A DNA stretch of 64,000 nucleotides, taken from NCBI GenBank assembly GCA_036785665.1, contig JAXIVJ010006340.1, positions 1 to 64,000 of the forward strand, in the 5' to 3' direction. A program made the position numbers and the translations under genes. The notes beneath the pieces are model-generated. The model did not search any database, was not told where the DNA came from, and worked only from the letters and a program-made list of their open reading frames with translations. This DNA comes from Chirona hameri. Its lineage: Eukaryota; Arthropoda; Thecostraca; Balanomorpha; Balanidae. Of this stretch, positions 21,355 through 32,639 are shown piece after piece; positions within the stretch are counted from its first letter, which is position 1; the number at the start of each line of letters is the position of its first letter.

Positions 21355-23106
21355 TGCTCTCTGTACTCTGCAGCACTCTGTACTCTGCACTCTGTACTCT
21401 GCAGCACTCTGTACTCTGCACTCTGTACTCTGCAGCACTCTGTACTCTGCACTCTGTACTCTGCAGCACTCTGTACTCTGCACTCTGTACTCTGCAGCAC
21501 TCTGTACTCTGCAGCACTCTGTACTCTGCACTCTGTACTCTGCAGCACTCTGTACTCTGCACTCTGTACTCTGCACTCTGTACTCTGCACTCTGTACTCT
21601 GCAGCACTCTGTACTCTGCAGCACTCTGTACTCTGCAGCACTCTGTACTCTGCAGCACTCTGTACTCTGCAGCACTCTGTACTCTGCACTCTGTACTCTG
21701 CAGCACTCTGTACTCTGCAGCACTCTGTACTCTGCACTCTGTACTCTGCACTCTGTACTCTGCACTCTGTACTCTGCACTCTGTACTCTGCAGCACTCTG
21801 TACTCTGCACTCTGTACTCTGCAGCACTCTGTACTCTGCAGCACTCTGTACTCTGCACTCTGTACTCTGCAGCACTCTGTACTCTGCACTCTGTACTCTG
21901 CAGCACTCTGTACTCTGCACTCTGTACTCTGCAGCACTCTGTACTCTGCAGCACTCTGTACTCTGCACTCTGTACTCTGCAGCACTCTGTACTCTGCACT
22001 CTGTACTCTGCACTCTGTACTCTGCACTCTGTACTCTGCAGCACTCTGTACTCTGCAGCACTCTGTACTCTGCAGCACTCTGTACTCTGCAGCACTCTGT
22101 ACTCTGCAGCACTCTGTACTCTGCACTCTGTACTCTGCAGCACTCTGTACTCTGCAGCACTCTGTACTCTGCACTCTGTACTCTGCACTCTGTACTCTGC
22201 ACTCTGTACTCTGCACTCTGTACTCTGCAGCACTCTGTACTCTGCACTCTGTACTCTGCACTCTGTACTCTGCACTCTGTACTCTGCACTCTGTACTCTG
22301 CACTCTGTACTCTGCAGCACTCTGTACTCTGCACTCTGTACTCTGCAGCACTCTGTACTCTGCAGCACTCTGTACTCTGCAGCACTCTGTACTCTGCAGC
22401 ACTCTGTACTCTGCAGCACTCTGTACTCTGCACTCTGTACTCTGCAGCACTCTGTACTCTGCACTCTGTACTCTGCAGCACTCTGTACTCTGCAGCACTC
22501 TGTACTATGCACTCTGTACTCTGCAGCACTCTGTACTCTGCACTCTGTACTCTGCAGCACTCTGTACTCTGCAGCACTCTGTACTCTGCACTCTGTACTC
22601 TGCACTCTGTACTCTGCAGCACTCTGTACTCTGCACTCTGTACTCTGCAGCACTCTGTACTCTGCAGCACTCTGTACTCTGCAGCACTCTGTACTCTGCA
22701 GCACTCTGTACTCTGCACTCTGTACTCTGCAGCACTCTGTACTCTGCAGCACTCTGTACTCTGCACTCTGTACTCTGCAGCACTCTGTACTCTGCACTCC
22801 GTACTCTGCAGCACTCTGTACTCTGCCTCTGTACTCTGCAGCACTCTGTACTCTGCACTCTGTACTCTGCAGCACTCTGTACTCTGCCTCTGTACTCTGC
22901 AGCACTCTGTACTCTGCACTCTGTACTCTGCAGCACTCTGTACTCTGCAGCACTCTGTACTCTGCACTCTGCACTCTGCAGCACTCTGCACTCTGCACTC
23001 TGTACTCTGCAGCACTCTGCACTCTGTACTCTGTACTCTGCAGCACTCTGTACTCTGCACTCTGTACTCTGCAGCACTCTGTACTCTGCACTCTGTACTC
23101 TGCAGC
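21355..23106. repeat. Two-letter minisatellite: 14-bp and 17-bp units intermixed
   Basis: About 1.75 kb built from two units, CACTCTGTACTCTG (14 bp) and CAGCACTCTGTACTCTG (17 bp), which differ only by an inserted CAG. Their order is irregular, with runs of one to six of a kind. A few variants (CCTCTGTACTCTG, CACTCTGCACTCTG, CACTCCGTACTCTG) occur mainly after 22790. All three minus frames and at least one plus frame stay open for up to ~600 codons (STECRVQSAAEYRV type). This is a property of the repeat; no gene is claimed. Confidence 0.97.
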
Positions 23107-24256
23107 CTTGGTGACTGTTTAGTTATCGTTATGCTGTGGACTGCAGACTGTGCAGAATGTTTCTGGTTGTCCCATTCACCACGACTGAGGACGGAACAGT
23201 ATCCTGTTTACTAGCGTCAGGAGCGCTGTCAAGGTAAATGTGGAGGAAGTGCCCGAGGTTCGGCTGAGGATATCCGCGTCCGTTCTTGTATGACACGTTT
23301 CTCCTTCGACTACTAAGGTGTGTAAGGTGTGTCCTTAGTACATTTGACAGTCGCACAGGGACATCTCGAGTCATTGCCTTAGAGCTGGTCCTGGATTACA
23401 ATAAAACCCAGTCACTGTTGGTGGTGCCCTACCAGGGGCGTGGCTCGCCGGGGAGCCGTCAGCCTCGGTGCCCCGCCTGAGCAGCGGAGGTCACAGCCGC
23501 GCTGGGACCGGCTGAGGTCACACCTGCGCGGGGAACCTACTGAGGCGGCACCCCTGGCGCGTGTGCGGCCGTAGCAGGGCGGCGGCCCTGACGCAGCTTG
23601 TGCGTGCGTCCGACCAGGGACGCACTGCTGGGTGGTTCCAGGGCTCCTTCCGGCCGGGATATTCTGTATCCGCCGGAACTGGTGGGCAGCGTTGCGACAC
23701 TGCACTGGTGGAAGGACGGACGGAGGCGGAGGAGAATGATGAGTTCAGGTTCCAGGACTCGACCGTCCGTCGATCTCAGTACTGTTCGGAGATCGACGGA
23801 TGGTCGAGCTTTCACCGGGACATGTCGATCAAAGCGTCAACGCTCATCGGTTTTTATAGTATCATTGTTTGGTTTATACGGTGTTTGTAACATTGTATAA
23901 CGATACATTATGATGTTGTTTTGCTGTTGTTGAATATTATAAGATATTGTATGTTCTAGTGTATTTACCCGCTGACCATATGGCTCGAATTAAGTTTATT
24001 TCATCTAAAATTGTTTCCTTTCCTACCTCCTCATTTTGTCTTCTTTGCTTGTCTTCTTGCAGTGCTGGTGTTGGCTTAATTTGTTCAGTTGGCGTAAAAT
24101 TATGGTCATTGTGCTTGTGAAGAAGCTAACAAACAATTGCCCATTGTCGATGCCGTATTATAACCCCGCCGTACTATAGTGCCCATTAGTGCGATCGTCA
24201 CATAATAAAGGATGAAATCATTAACCGGGTGGATTTAAAGACAATGCTTTAACATG
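23107..24256. other. Intergenic, no gene recognised
   Basis: GC-rich to ~23830, AT-rich after. Overlapping short frames on both strands give no recognisable protein. Confidence 0.45.
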
Positions 24257-24653
24257 TTAAAGTGAATGTTTCACCTTTCTGGAAGTTGTCAAATATGCGC
24301 TGGTTTTAGTCGAAAATATGAAGTAGTGCTGCTGAAAACGATGGTGATTTTGTTTTCTCGAAAACCGCACTTAACTTCTAAAAAATAAATTTTAATATTT
24401 GGTTTGATGACGTCATATTGAGATATAGACCGCCGCTGATTGGCTGACAAAGTGGGATTGGCCGAAAAAGTCGCTGTCAGCCAATCAGCGGCGGCACTAG
24501 CCTAGGCCCCATTTTGCAAACTATAAATTTAATTGCTTAAAAACGGTTAAGTTTTGGGAAAAATGACCTTAGTAATTTAGTCATTTAAATAACGGCCCAA
24601 GATAATGGCTATCTCAGTTTAAAACTAATACAAAGGTGAAACATTCCTTTTAA
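24257..24653 (+). mobile_element. TTAA-flanked MITE (family C) with CCAAT-bearing hairpin
   Basis: Starts TTAAAGTGAATGTTTCACC and ends AAAGGTGAAACATTCCTTTTAA. The terminal framework is that of families A and B (TTAAAG...CACCTT). It shares CTATCTCAGTTTAAAACTAA with family B near its right end. In its centre CGCCGCTGATTGGCTGAC and GTCAGCCAATCAGCGGCG form a perfect inverted repeat at about 24431-24498. No coding sequence. Confidence 0.85.
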
Positions 24654-24759
24654 ATACAGCTTTCCAGCGTCTGTACGTATTCACGGTAATTTAATAATAT
24701 TGCATAATTGAGGCGATGGAGTATGTGCGTGTCACGATATCCTTACAATGAACCATACC

Positions 24760-25430
24760 CAGGGGCGGCGAATAAGGAGGGGGGAGCTGCCCCCCCCCCC
24801 CACTCAAGAAGTTGGGGGGGGGGAAACATATGATTTTGCCCCTCCCAAAAAAAATTGTAAGAGGGGCCCTCCAAGATCGAAGTGACTCGACACGAATTTC
24901 ACTCCGCTTTCAAACAAAGTGCAAGTAAAGTAGTAGTCAAACAAAACGCAAGGCCTGAGTGGGCCCTCTGGCCGCCTGAAGGGGCACTCTGGCCGCCTGA
25001 GGGCTGAGGGGCACTCTGGCCGCCTGATGGGCACTCTGGCCGCCTGATGGGGCACCCTGGCCGCCTGAGGGAGCACTGACCGCCTGAGGAGGCACTAACC
25101 GCCTGAGGGGGCACTCTGACCGCCTGAGGGGCACTCTGGCCACCTGAGGGGGCACATTGGCTGTCTGAGGGGGCACTCTGGCCGCCTTCTGGGGCACTCT
25201 GACCGCCTGAAGGGGCGCTCTGGCCGCTGAGGGAGCACTCTGGCCGCCTGAGGGGGCACTCTAGCCGCCTGAGGGGCACTCTGGTCGCCTGAGGGGGCAC
25301 TCTGGCCGCCTGAGGGGGCATTTTGGCCGCCTGAGTGGTCACTCTGGCCACATGAGGGGTACTGACCGCCTGAGGGGGCACTCTGGCCGCCTGAGGGGCA
25401 CTCTGGCCGCCTGAGGCCGCCCTGAGGGAG
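24760..25430. repeat. G/C-run MITE copy with expanded ~20-bp minisatellite
   Basis: The left part (CAGGGGCGGCGAATAAGG, a C-run, ACTCAAGAAGTTGGG, GTAAGAGGGGCCCTCCAAGA) matches the elements near 17 and 28 kb. From 24953 a unit of about 20 bp, CACTCTGGCCGCCTGAGGGG, is repeated around 22 times with many small variants. The other copies have only three or four such units. The minus-strand frames (QAARVPPQAARVP, RRPECPLRRPE, GGQSAPSGGQSAP) are the repeat in three frames. Confidence 0.85.
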
Positions 25431-27346
25431 TCGGGATCCGCTTCCATAGGCGGTGGAACAGGGGGAGGGGAGCAGCGGATCCGGGGGGGGGGGGACAAGG
25501 GGCTATGGCCCTTTCAAAGGTCCTGAAGCTATGATTTGCCCCCACCCCCAAACGGTCGGACGTACAGTTCTAAAAATTGCCTTTGTAGTAGTCAAAATCC
25601 AGCTATCCAGTTAAAAACTTGAAAATGTCGCACCGCTTCGCGGCATGACACAACATTCGCAATTGCATATACAAATTTGGAAAATGGGAAAATGAATTCC
25701 TTAAGTGTCTGGCAGAGGCTCTCCTTGGCGGTACCTAATTGCTAGCCCCATGACCCACTCCTTTCATAAAATATTAACTTTCAAGCGGGCTACATGTTTA
25801 GCTAGTCTGCCGAGTTCCGAAAAAAAGGCGACGCGAACGCAAAAACGCGGACATCGGCACCCGGAATCTGATCCAGCGGTACCCAACTTGCTGGACCGAA
25901 GAGCTAATAGTGGGACCAGGCCAGGATCATCTCCCCAAGCCATCTCGTCCCAGGCTCCTCCAGATCCACAGGAGCCATTTGTGCGCGGAAAAGTCGTTCT
26001 GGCTCTTGCTGTTTTCAAACCATTTGCACCGTTACCAGTTGTTTGTTACAGTTCGGTACATATGTATATAGTTATTATTAGCATATGTACTATTGAGCGC
26101 TGACTGTCACCGGTCATCGTCTTCGTGATTGGCTATCCGAGGCATATGTATATGAAAAACTACCTTAATTTCAATATCTTTCATCATACCGAGATGTGCA
26201 ACCAGGAATAGGGGTTACCTGAGTCTTGTCTCCACTCACGGTCTGGTTCCAATATTACAATATCGTTTTCCACGACCTAAAATTAATATTTAAAATTATC
26301 AAAAATGATCGGTGGTCACGTCGGTGGCGATCGTCATCGTCTTCGGTTCGTTGTAACGGTGAATTGAATGCATATAATTTTTAGCTTCTTATCCCCTACA
26401 AGGCCCATCGTCCATATTTATGGGTTGTATCAGGCAAACCCGTACAATTTCGTGCCGCTTGGCGGCGCTAAATAACAAATATCTACTATAACATGAAAAC
26501 CGCATTACAAATTGCTGAAAAGGCATACAAATACACGCATAAAAATGGGGCTACATTTTTTTGTCATTTCAGCTGACCCCCACTCAAAAATTATCGGCGA
26601 CGCTCCTGCCTACCTCCTCCCCCCCCTGTCAACAACTTTCTCGCTGACGGCTGACGGCCTGCTACCCCCGCTCAACAACTTTGGAAATACGCCACTGGAT
26701 TTGCCCCTCCACCCCCACCCAAAAAGGGGGCACCCGCCGGGGGCACCGGGCACCCTTGAATCCAGGAGGGGGAGGCGGGGCACCAATGCCCTGGTGCCCC
26801 ATCAAATTGCTGAAAACCCACCTATTTTGTGCGAAATGGTGTAAAATTGAGACAAAAAACGCGTCGCTTCGCGGCGCATATTACATACGTGCGTCCTGAT
26901 AAATCCTCGATGTCAGGATGTTTGTTGACTATCGTTTTTTTGTCGCGAACGAAACCATAGTGGCCGCCGTTTTTTGTGTAATGTGGACTGTGGTTCATGG
27001 TTGGAAATCCATCAAACGTATTACGTGTTTGAACTGGTAAGCACCCACCCAAGCTGCACCCAAGCTGTTATAATTCTGCAAAAATGTCGAAAATATCACA
27101 TTGTTGTGCCACTGGGGCGAAATTCCTTCTATCTTTCCGGTGGAAGAATCTCATTGAGTGGCTACATTGGTAGCCTTGGGCTGAATTGCATTTTGGAATG
27201 AATGCAATGAAAATAATCCATTTTTTGAGGGCCTTGTTATCCAGACGAAAAATAAAGCAAAAAAATACGCGCCGCTACGCAGCGCAAATCATTCAGTGTT
27301 CTTTTCCAGTACAAAATCGTCGAATATAGACTGTACACACTGGCGG
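25431..27346. other. Intergenic with scraps of G/C-run elements
   Basis: Unique-looking DNA with partial G/C-run element ends near 25470-25560 and 26570-26790 (ACTCAAAAATT, GCCACTGGATTTGCCCC). Phrases like CGCCGCTTGGCGGCG, TCGCTTCGCGGCGCA and CGCTACGCAGCGCA recur near 25630, 26455, 26865, 27275 and 27745, so these scraps probably come from one dispersed repeat. No gene recognised. Confidence 0.45.
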
Positions 27347-27585
27347 CCCCGAGGGGGAGGGGGAGGGGGAGGGAAAGGGGGAGGGGGAGGGGGAGGGGGA
27401 GGGGGGAGGGGGAGGGGGAGGGGGAGGGGGAGGGGGAGGGGGGGGGAGGGGGAGGGGGAGGGGAGGGGAGGGGAGGGGAGGGGAGGGGAGGGGAGGGGAG
27501 GGGAGGGGAAGGGGAAGGGGAAGGGGAAGGGGAAGGGGAAGGGGAAGGGGAAGGGGAAGGGGAAGGGGAAGGGAGGGGAGGGCAT
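27347..27585 (+). repeat. Pure purine tract: GGGGGA, GGGGA, then GGGGAA
   Basis: About 240 bp with no pyrimidine on the + strand. It changes in order from (GGGGGA)n to (GGGGA)n near 27460 to (GGGGAA)n from about 27508 to the end. Every unit has four or more consecutive G, so G-quadruplex and triplex formation are both possible. Long frames across it are low-complexity artefacts. Confidence 0.97.
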
Positions 27586-28023
27586 GGGGTCATAGGCCCA
27601 CCGTTGTCCTTAAATGGGGGGGGGGGCAACATGTCTTTTGACCCCACCTTATGCCCCAGACATGTTTCCTCGTTTTGACCCTGCATCCTGGTTCCAACAG
27701 CAAAAAATAGTTCTTCAGCCCGCTCAAAACCTTAAATTTTGGCACCTCTTCGCGGCGCAATAAAAGTCGTGTGGGTGTCGATTTTGCGTAAATACCATTG
27801 TTAGTTAAGTTTAGGGGCAGCTTTTGTGACATATTTTCTTCAAGCCCCCTCCCTTCGCAAAAACCTGCCTATTTTTAGTTCAATATTTTTGTTTAAAGTC
27901 CGTACGAGACACAAAGCAATATGATATACTGCTATCGCATGCATAATATTTACTGCTGATAAAAAAACGGCTACCCCTGCAGTCACGAACATCGACGGCC
28001 CTCTTGGTCAAGTTGCCCCCCAC
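27586..28023. other. Intergenic, no gene recognised
   Basis: Mixed unique sequence containing one CTCTTCGCGGCGCAATAA phrase shared with the scraps at 25-27 kb. Nothing else is supported. Confidence 0.4.
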
Positions 28024-28494
28024 CAGTGGCGGCGGATAAGGGGGGGGGGGAGGGGAGCTGTCCCCCACTCAATAAGTTTTTTTGGGGGGGGAGGGGGGCA
28101 AACATGATTTGTAAGAGGGGCCCTCCAAGAAGTTGGTTCGATTTTTTTTTACCGAAACAATGACCCAGGGCCTCGATGTGCCCCCAACCAGCCTAAGGAG
28201 CCTTATGAGGCCGACAGAAGTCCCTTAGGCGGCCTGAGGGGACCCTCGATAGGCCTGAGTGGGCCCTCAGAAGGCCTGCGACTTCAAGAGGGGCCTGTCC
28301 GACGTTTTTTTTGCGACTATTTAGGGGCCCTGCAAAATATAGTGGCCTAAATCCGAGGAGATACCATTTCGCGCCAAAAAAAATGGGGGGGGGGGCCTTT
28401 GGCCGTGGGAGGGGGCACTTTTGGTCGAGGGCCCCCCCCCCCCCCCTGGGTTTCTTTGCCCCCCCCCATCCGAAAATACGATCCGCCGCCACTG
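28024..28494. mobile_element. G/C-run MITE, most complete copy
   Basis: Perfect 14-bp terminal inverted repeats: CAGTGGCGGCGGAT at the left and ATCCGCCGCCACTG at the right. Interior blocks match 16958-17464 in order, including three ~20-bp GGCCTGAGGGG-type units and several G- or C-runs of 8 to 16. I could not find a clear target duplication. The CAGTGGCG terminus resembles hAT-type MITEs, which is inference. Confidence 0.82.
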
Positions 28495-29488
28495 ACCATA
28501 CCAAAGCTGTATTTTTTTGTCACGTTTTTAGCCTTCTAAAATTACCTATATTGTATAAACGTGAACTCGTTTGTTCTCGTGTACGTGTACTCGCAAACGT
28601 GTACTCGTGTCAGGTGACTGTGTGCGCTTGTCTCTTGCTTCAACCGTCGTAAATGCAGAGCAGCATCATCTACCATAACAACTTCACCTACAGTTGAACG
28701 GGAAGGGAAGTGCTAACTTTCCCCGCCATCCAGCACACCTCACCCCACGGTGACACACCGCCGGCGACGGAAAGGGTGGTGAGGTGATGGCGCCACCGTC
28801 GCCAGGTGGGACCACCGTCGGCCCACCCACCGCTCCTAGGAACAGTGGGACGATGACGTCACCCGCTGCGGGGGGGGGATAGCGGTGACGTGACCGACTT
28901 CCCAGCCGGGGGGGGGGGGGGGGGCTCGTCGGTTTCGACGCCAGGCGTCGTCGGAGACGTCGTCGGTGGATCGGTGGAGTGGAGCCGGTGTGGCGCAGTT
29001 GGCGGTGGAGTGGAAGGACGGGAGGTCGACGTGCGGGGTGTCTGTCGTCGGTGACTTAGGAAGGGCTGCGTGTGTTTGCGTGTGCGAGGTACGTGTGGGT
29101 AATCAATTAGTAGTATTATGTTTGGTGTAGTCCTGCGTTGCTGTCTGGATGACCATTAGATTGTGATAACCGAAGTGGGACCGATTCCTGGCAGCGAATC
29201 TTGGGTCGCATACATGATATGCCTGTGCATAAGCACAGTGAGGCCAGATTACTTGGTCTACTTGAAGAATAATACCAACCTAAAACTGTACCGTAACCCC
29301 ACCGTTTCTAGATGCTTATGATGTATTCATACATAAAAGACATAAAGACATAATATAAAAGTGCAACAAAGAGGCTCTCGGTTCCCCCTCCACCAACCTC
29401 GGGGGGGGGGGGGGGGAGGTTGCCCCCCCCACCACCACCACCAGTCTCGCCCCTTCAAATCACCTTACTCTACCTGCATAAAATAACC
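28495..29488. other. Intergenic, no gene recognised
   Basis: Contains GC-rich 28680-29050 with G-runs near 28870 and 28910, and a G-run/C-run pair at 29400-29430. No frame looks like protein. Confidence 0.45.
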
Positions 29489-29833
29489 CTAATCCCACGA
29501 GTATTTATGAACTAATCCCTTCTCTATAAAGTATTTATCTAATCAAATTTTGAAGGAAGCAAGTGTCACTGCATCAGCGACATCCCCTGGTAGCTTATTC
29601 CAATATTCTACAACCCCTCTACTGAAAAATGACTGTCGTAGCGTAGTCCTACTTTGTTTCATAATGAGTTTATGCTGATGACCTCTACCTCGATTTTCCC
29701 TATTGAACTCAAACATTGCCTTTAAATATCTAGAATGCTGACCATTTACAAATTTGAAGACTTCAATTAGATCCCCTCTTAGCCTTCTAAGTGAAAACAC
29801 CCAATTGCTTTAATCTATCTTCATAAGGTAAAC
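29489..29833 (-). pseudogene. LINE reverse transcriptase C-terminal remnant
   Basis: The minus strand reads PYEDRLKQLGVFSLRRLRGD, LIEVFKFVNGQHSRYL, then HQHKLIMKQSRTTLRQSFFS and RGVVEYWNKLPGDVADAVTL, then ASFKI, a stop, and LDKYFIEKGLVHKYSWD. This is the region following the RT domain in CR1-like non-LTR elements (RRLRGDLIEVFK, RTTLRQSFFS, VEYWNKLP, ASFK-LDKY). One in-frame TGA interrupts it where an Arg codon (CGA to TGA) would be expected. Nothing of the RT core remains upstream. It is a different element from the remnant at 16 kb. Confidence 0.88.
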
Positions 29834-30599
29834 TGCCAAGACACAATACAGTGGGGTAATATCAGCCTTGCTGCTTGTAGTATGGATGAGAAGGTGTGAA
29901 CTGTTGATATTCAGTACGATGTCTCCTGTGCTCTGCCGCACGGTATAATTATAATTCGCACACATTTTAGGCGGGCTTAGTTGTTCTCTGATAGCTATTT
30001 GCAGCTGTCTTGTCTGTCGGATGTGGAGACTCAGTCAGGCACCGCCAATCAGACAGCATTGCTGACAGAAATGTCGCGCTATGAAAAGCTGTGTCAGCAG
30101 ACAAGATTATAGCGAATCGCACGGGGCTGGCAACTACGCCGCATGACGAGTCAATGACGTATTTTAGTTTACCCCTTCAATGTTCAGCGGGCAATCCTCG
30201 AGCTGGAAGTTTTGCTTGAATCCTCGAGCTGGAAGTTTTGCTTGCGTCATCGGTAATTTTACAATAGGTACAACGCTAGCGTGTTGCGAGCTGGCCAGGT
30301 ATACTTGGGGATTTCACCTGCGGTTTCCACTAATGGTTTCCAGTTTCCAGTGCCATTTGGCTTCCGGAGACTCATTTGTGCATACACTTGTATCTGCTGA
30401 GTCATCAGCTACCTGCTACATGACGTACTCCAACTTTTCAGTTTCCTTAGTTCCTTGACATATTGTAATTTTAAGCTCGTCTATTTCACGCTTTGCTGGT
30501 GCCTTGGAACGCACCATAGTCGTGACTTTCACTGCAGCCTGTTTTCGCCAGCGTGCTGGGACCACCCCACGCACGCAACCTTCATCACAGCAATGGATT
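29834..30599. other. Intergenic with a small tandem duplication
   Basis: A 26-bp unit containing CCTCGAGCTGGAAGTTTTGC is duplicated at 30194-30245. No gene is recognised. Confidence 0.45.
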
Positions 30600-30832
30600 T
30601 TAAAGGAAATAGTTCACCTTCGGAACATTTTTCAGAACACGATTTTATTATATTTTGTAATACAGTTTCTTTTTTTCTTTTCAAAAATGGTCCTACATCG
30701 CGCCAATTCAGGACAGAAGGTCGTAAATTATTAATGTTATGGTGTGCGTTATTGGTCTGCGCATGCTCAGACCAGTGCTGGCACTCTCAGACGGTACGGT
30801 ATATCATATATGCGCCACATGCGCCACATTCC
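30600..30832 (+). mobile_element. Left half of a split family A MITE
   Basis: Begins TTAAAGGAAATAGTTCACC and follows the family A sequence through CATCGCGCCAATTCAGGACA to GCGCCACATTCC. A 9-bp GCGCCACAT is locally duplicated just before the break. The sequence that should follow resumes at 34471. The break is the insertion point of the retroelement at 30833-34470. Confidence 0.9.
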
Positions 30833-31120
30833 CATCCTTTCATCGACATCGGACCTACGGACGCCTTCTATCCAGCCTTCTCCAGCTCTCCACCGCTTCC
30901 GGGTGCGGGACCCTGTCCACGTGCTTGTGGCAGGGTCGTTAGACCCTTAGATAGGTAGCCCTTATATATTTTTAAGTAGGTAACGTAATTTCCACAATTT
31001 GCAAGGTAGAGAACCCGCTTCATTCTTTAGATTAATTGCAGCTGGCAACACGTTCTGCCGTGTGTGCCACGTTAACGTAACTTAGGTTATTCATTAAACT
31101 TTCCCCTCCCTCCTCCGGTC

Positions 31121-32613
31121 ATGGCGACCTCCCCGCCCCTCCGTCCCCTCATGGCGACTTCCCCGCCCCTCCGTCCCCTCATGGCGACCCCCCCGCCCGG
31201 CCCCCTTCAGGAGTCTCTCCCCTCCCGTCCCGGCGCGCGGCCACCCCCCGGCTTCCTTCAGAAGCCACCCGACCCCCTTCAGGGGTCTGCCCCCCCCCCC
31301 CGGACGGTCCTCCTGGACCCCCGGCTCCCCTCAGGAGCCTCGCCTGGACCGACCCGGTGCTTGGCTCCCGCCCCCAACACCTCGCCACCCGACGGGCCTG
31401 CTCTCCTCCTCATTCAGAGGAAGGACGGAGTGACCATGAGGCATTCCAACCCGTTCGCGGTGCGCCGCCAACTGGTCGCCCTCTGCGGAGAGGTGGCCAG
31501 CGCGCGCTCCATCCGTTCCGGCGCTCTGCTGGTTCAGACCCTGTCTGGCCAGCAGACTGCCACCCTCCTAGCCATCCCGTCTTTCATGGACAAGGCTTGT
31601 GAGGTGACGGCCCCCGACCACATGAATTCCTGCCAGGGATTCATCCTGTGCCCCGAAGTCAGCAATCTGACTGAGACCGTGCTCCTCCAGGAGCTAGTGA
31701 CTCAGGGGGTGACAGAAGTGGTCCGGATGCGGTCTAAGCGACCAGGCCCCAACCCCATGGTCCGGCTGCGTTTCCGGGGCTTACAGCTCCCGGAACGCAT
31801 CTACTGTGGCTACATAGTAGTCACAGTCAAGGAGTGGACCCAAGGGCCACTGCAGTGCAGAGCCTGCTGGCGGTTTGGCCACCACCAGCGTCAGTGCCAC
31901 GCCCGCCAGTCCATCTGCGGGAAGTGCGCAGAGACGCACGACACAGCCCAATGTGTCGGTGGCGACACCGCAGCCACTCGCTGCGTGTCGTGCGGGGCCG
32001 CCCACCCCGCATGGTCCCGTGACTGCCCTGCCCGAGCGATAGCCGCCGAGCAGACCCGGGCCCGCAAGGCGGTCCCCCCACCCCACCTCCCATCCCAGCG
32101 CTGGCCCCCAGCGTCTGGCCCCCGCTGCCCCCATCCCACCGAACCCCACCCGCGCCCCCCCCCCGTCGGACCTCAAGTGAGTCTATCCCACCGGTGCCAC
32201 CGCCTGCCTCGTCACAGCGGCGGCAGTGCACACCCCCACCGACGACAGAGCAGGCCGAGCCCCACCCCATCTCAGCCGAGTCCCTTCTGGACTCTGGCAG
32301 TGCCCCAGCGGCACCCACTCCCACCCCCGCCGAATCTCTGGCGGAGTCCCCGGTCGAGTCCTCTGACGCTGACGCTGACGCTGACGCTGAGGACTCTGAC
32401 GCCTCTCTAATCAGAGCCGTCACTCGCCAACTCCCAAACTCCCACCCTCCTCCTCTCTCTGAAGACAGTCGGTCCCTCTCCCCGCCATCCCGCCATCCCT
32501 CCCCTCCCCCCCACCCTCCTTCCCAGCTCCCTCGCCCTATAATACCGGATAGCCCCCCCTCTGAACGTAACTGCTACCGCCGCAATTTGAGACGGTTCAA
32601 CAAGAAACAATAA
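31121..32613 (+). CDS. Gag-like ORF1 protein of a non-LTR retrotransposon (one frameshift)
   Basis: Retroelement nucleocapsid-like protein expected to bind element RNA. The start has a repeated MATSPPLRPL decamer and a Pro-rich region. Residues ~107-160 (NPFAVRRQLVALCGEVASAR, then SGALLVQTLSG) look like the domain that precedes the knuckles in arthropod Jockey/I-type ORF1 proteins. From residue 246 come three zinc knuckles, CX2CX4HX4C, CX2CX3HX4C and CX2CX3HX6C, the order typical of that group. The frame opened at 31121 runs to 32410, but the Ser/Asp-rich C-terminus (SSDADADADAEDSDAS, ending RRFNKKQ at 32613) is in another frame. The shift is probably in the C10 tract near 32156-32165, by mutation, sequencing error or slippage. 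Confidence 0.85.
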
Positions 32614-32639
32614 ATCACCTCCAACAAAATACTTCATTA

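Noticed and set aside
21189..23122. Open frames of ~400-620 codons on both strands (STECRVQSAAEYRV and STLYSALCTLQH types)
   Set aside because: They are translations of the 14/17-bp minisatellite, open in several frames at once, with no non-repetitive domain.
25705..26103. 132-codon frame containing RTQKRGHRHPESDPAVPNLL
   Set aside because: A single frame with no recognised family, no splice context and an overlapping antisense frame of similar quality.
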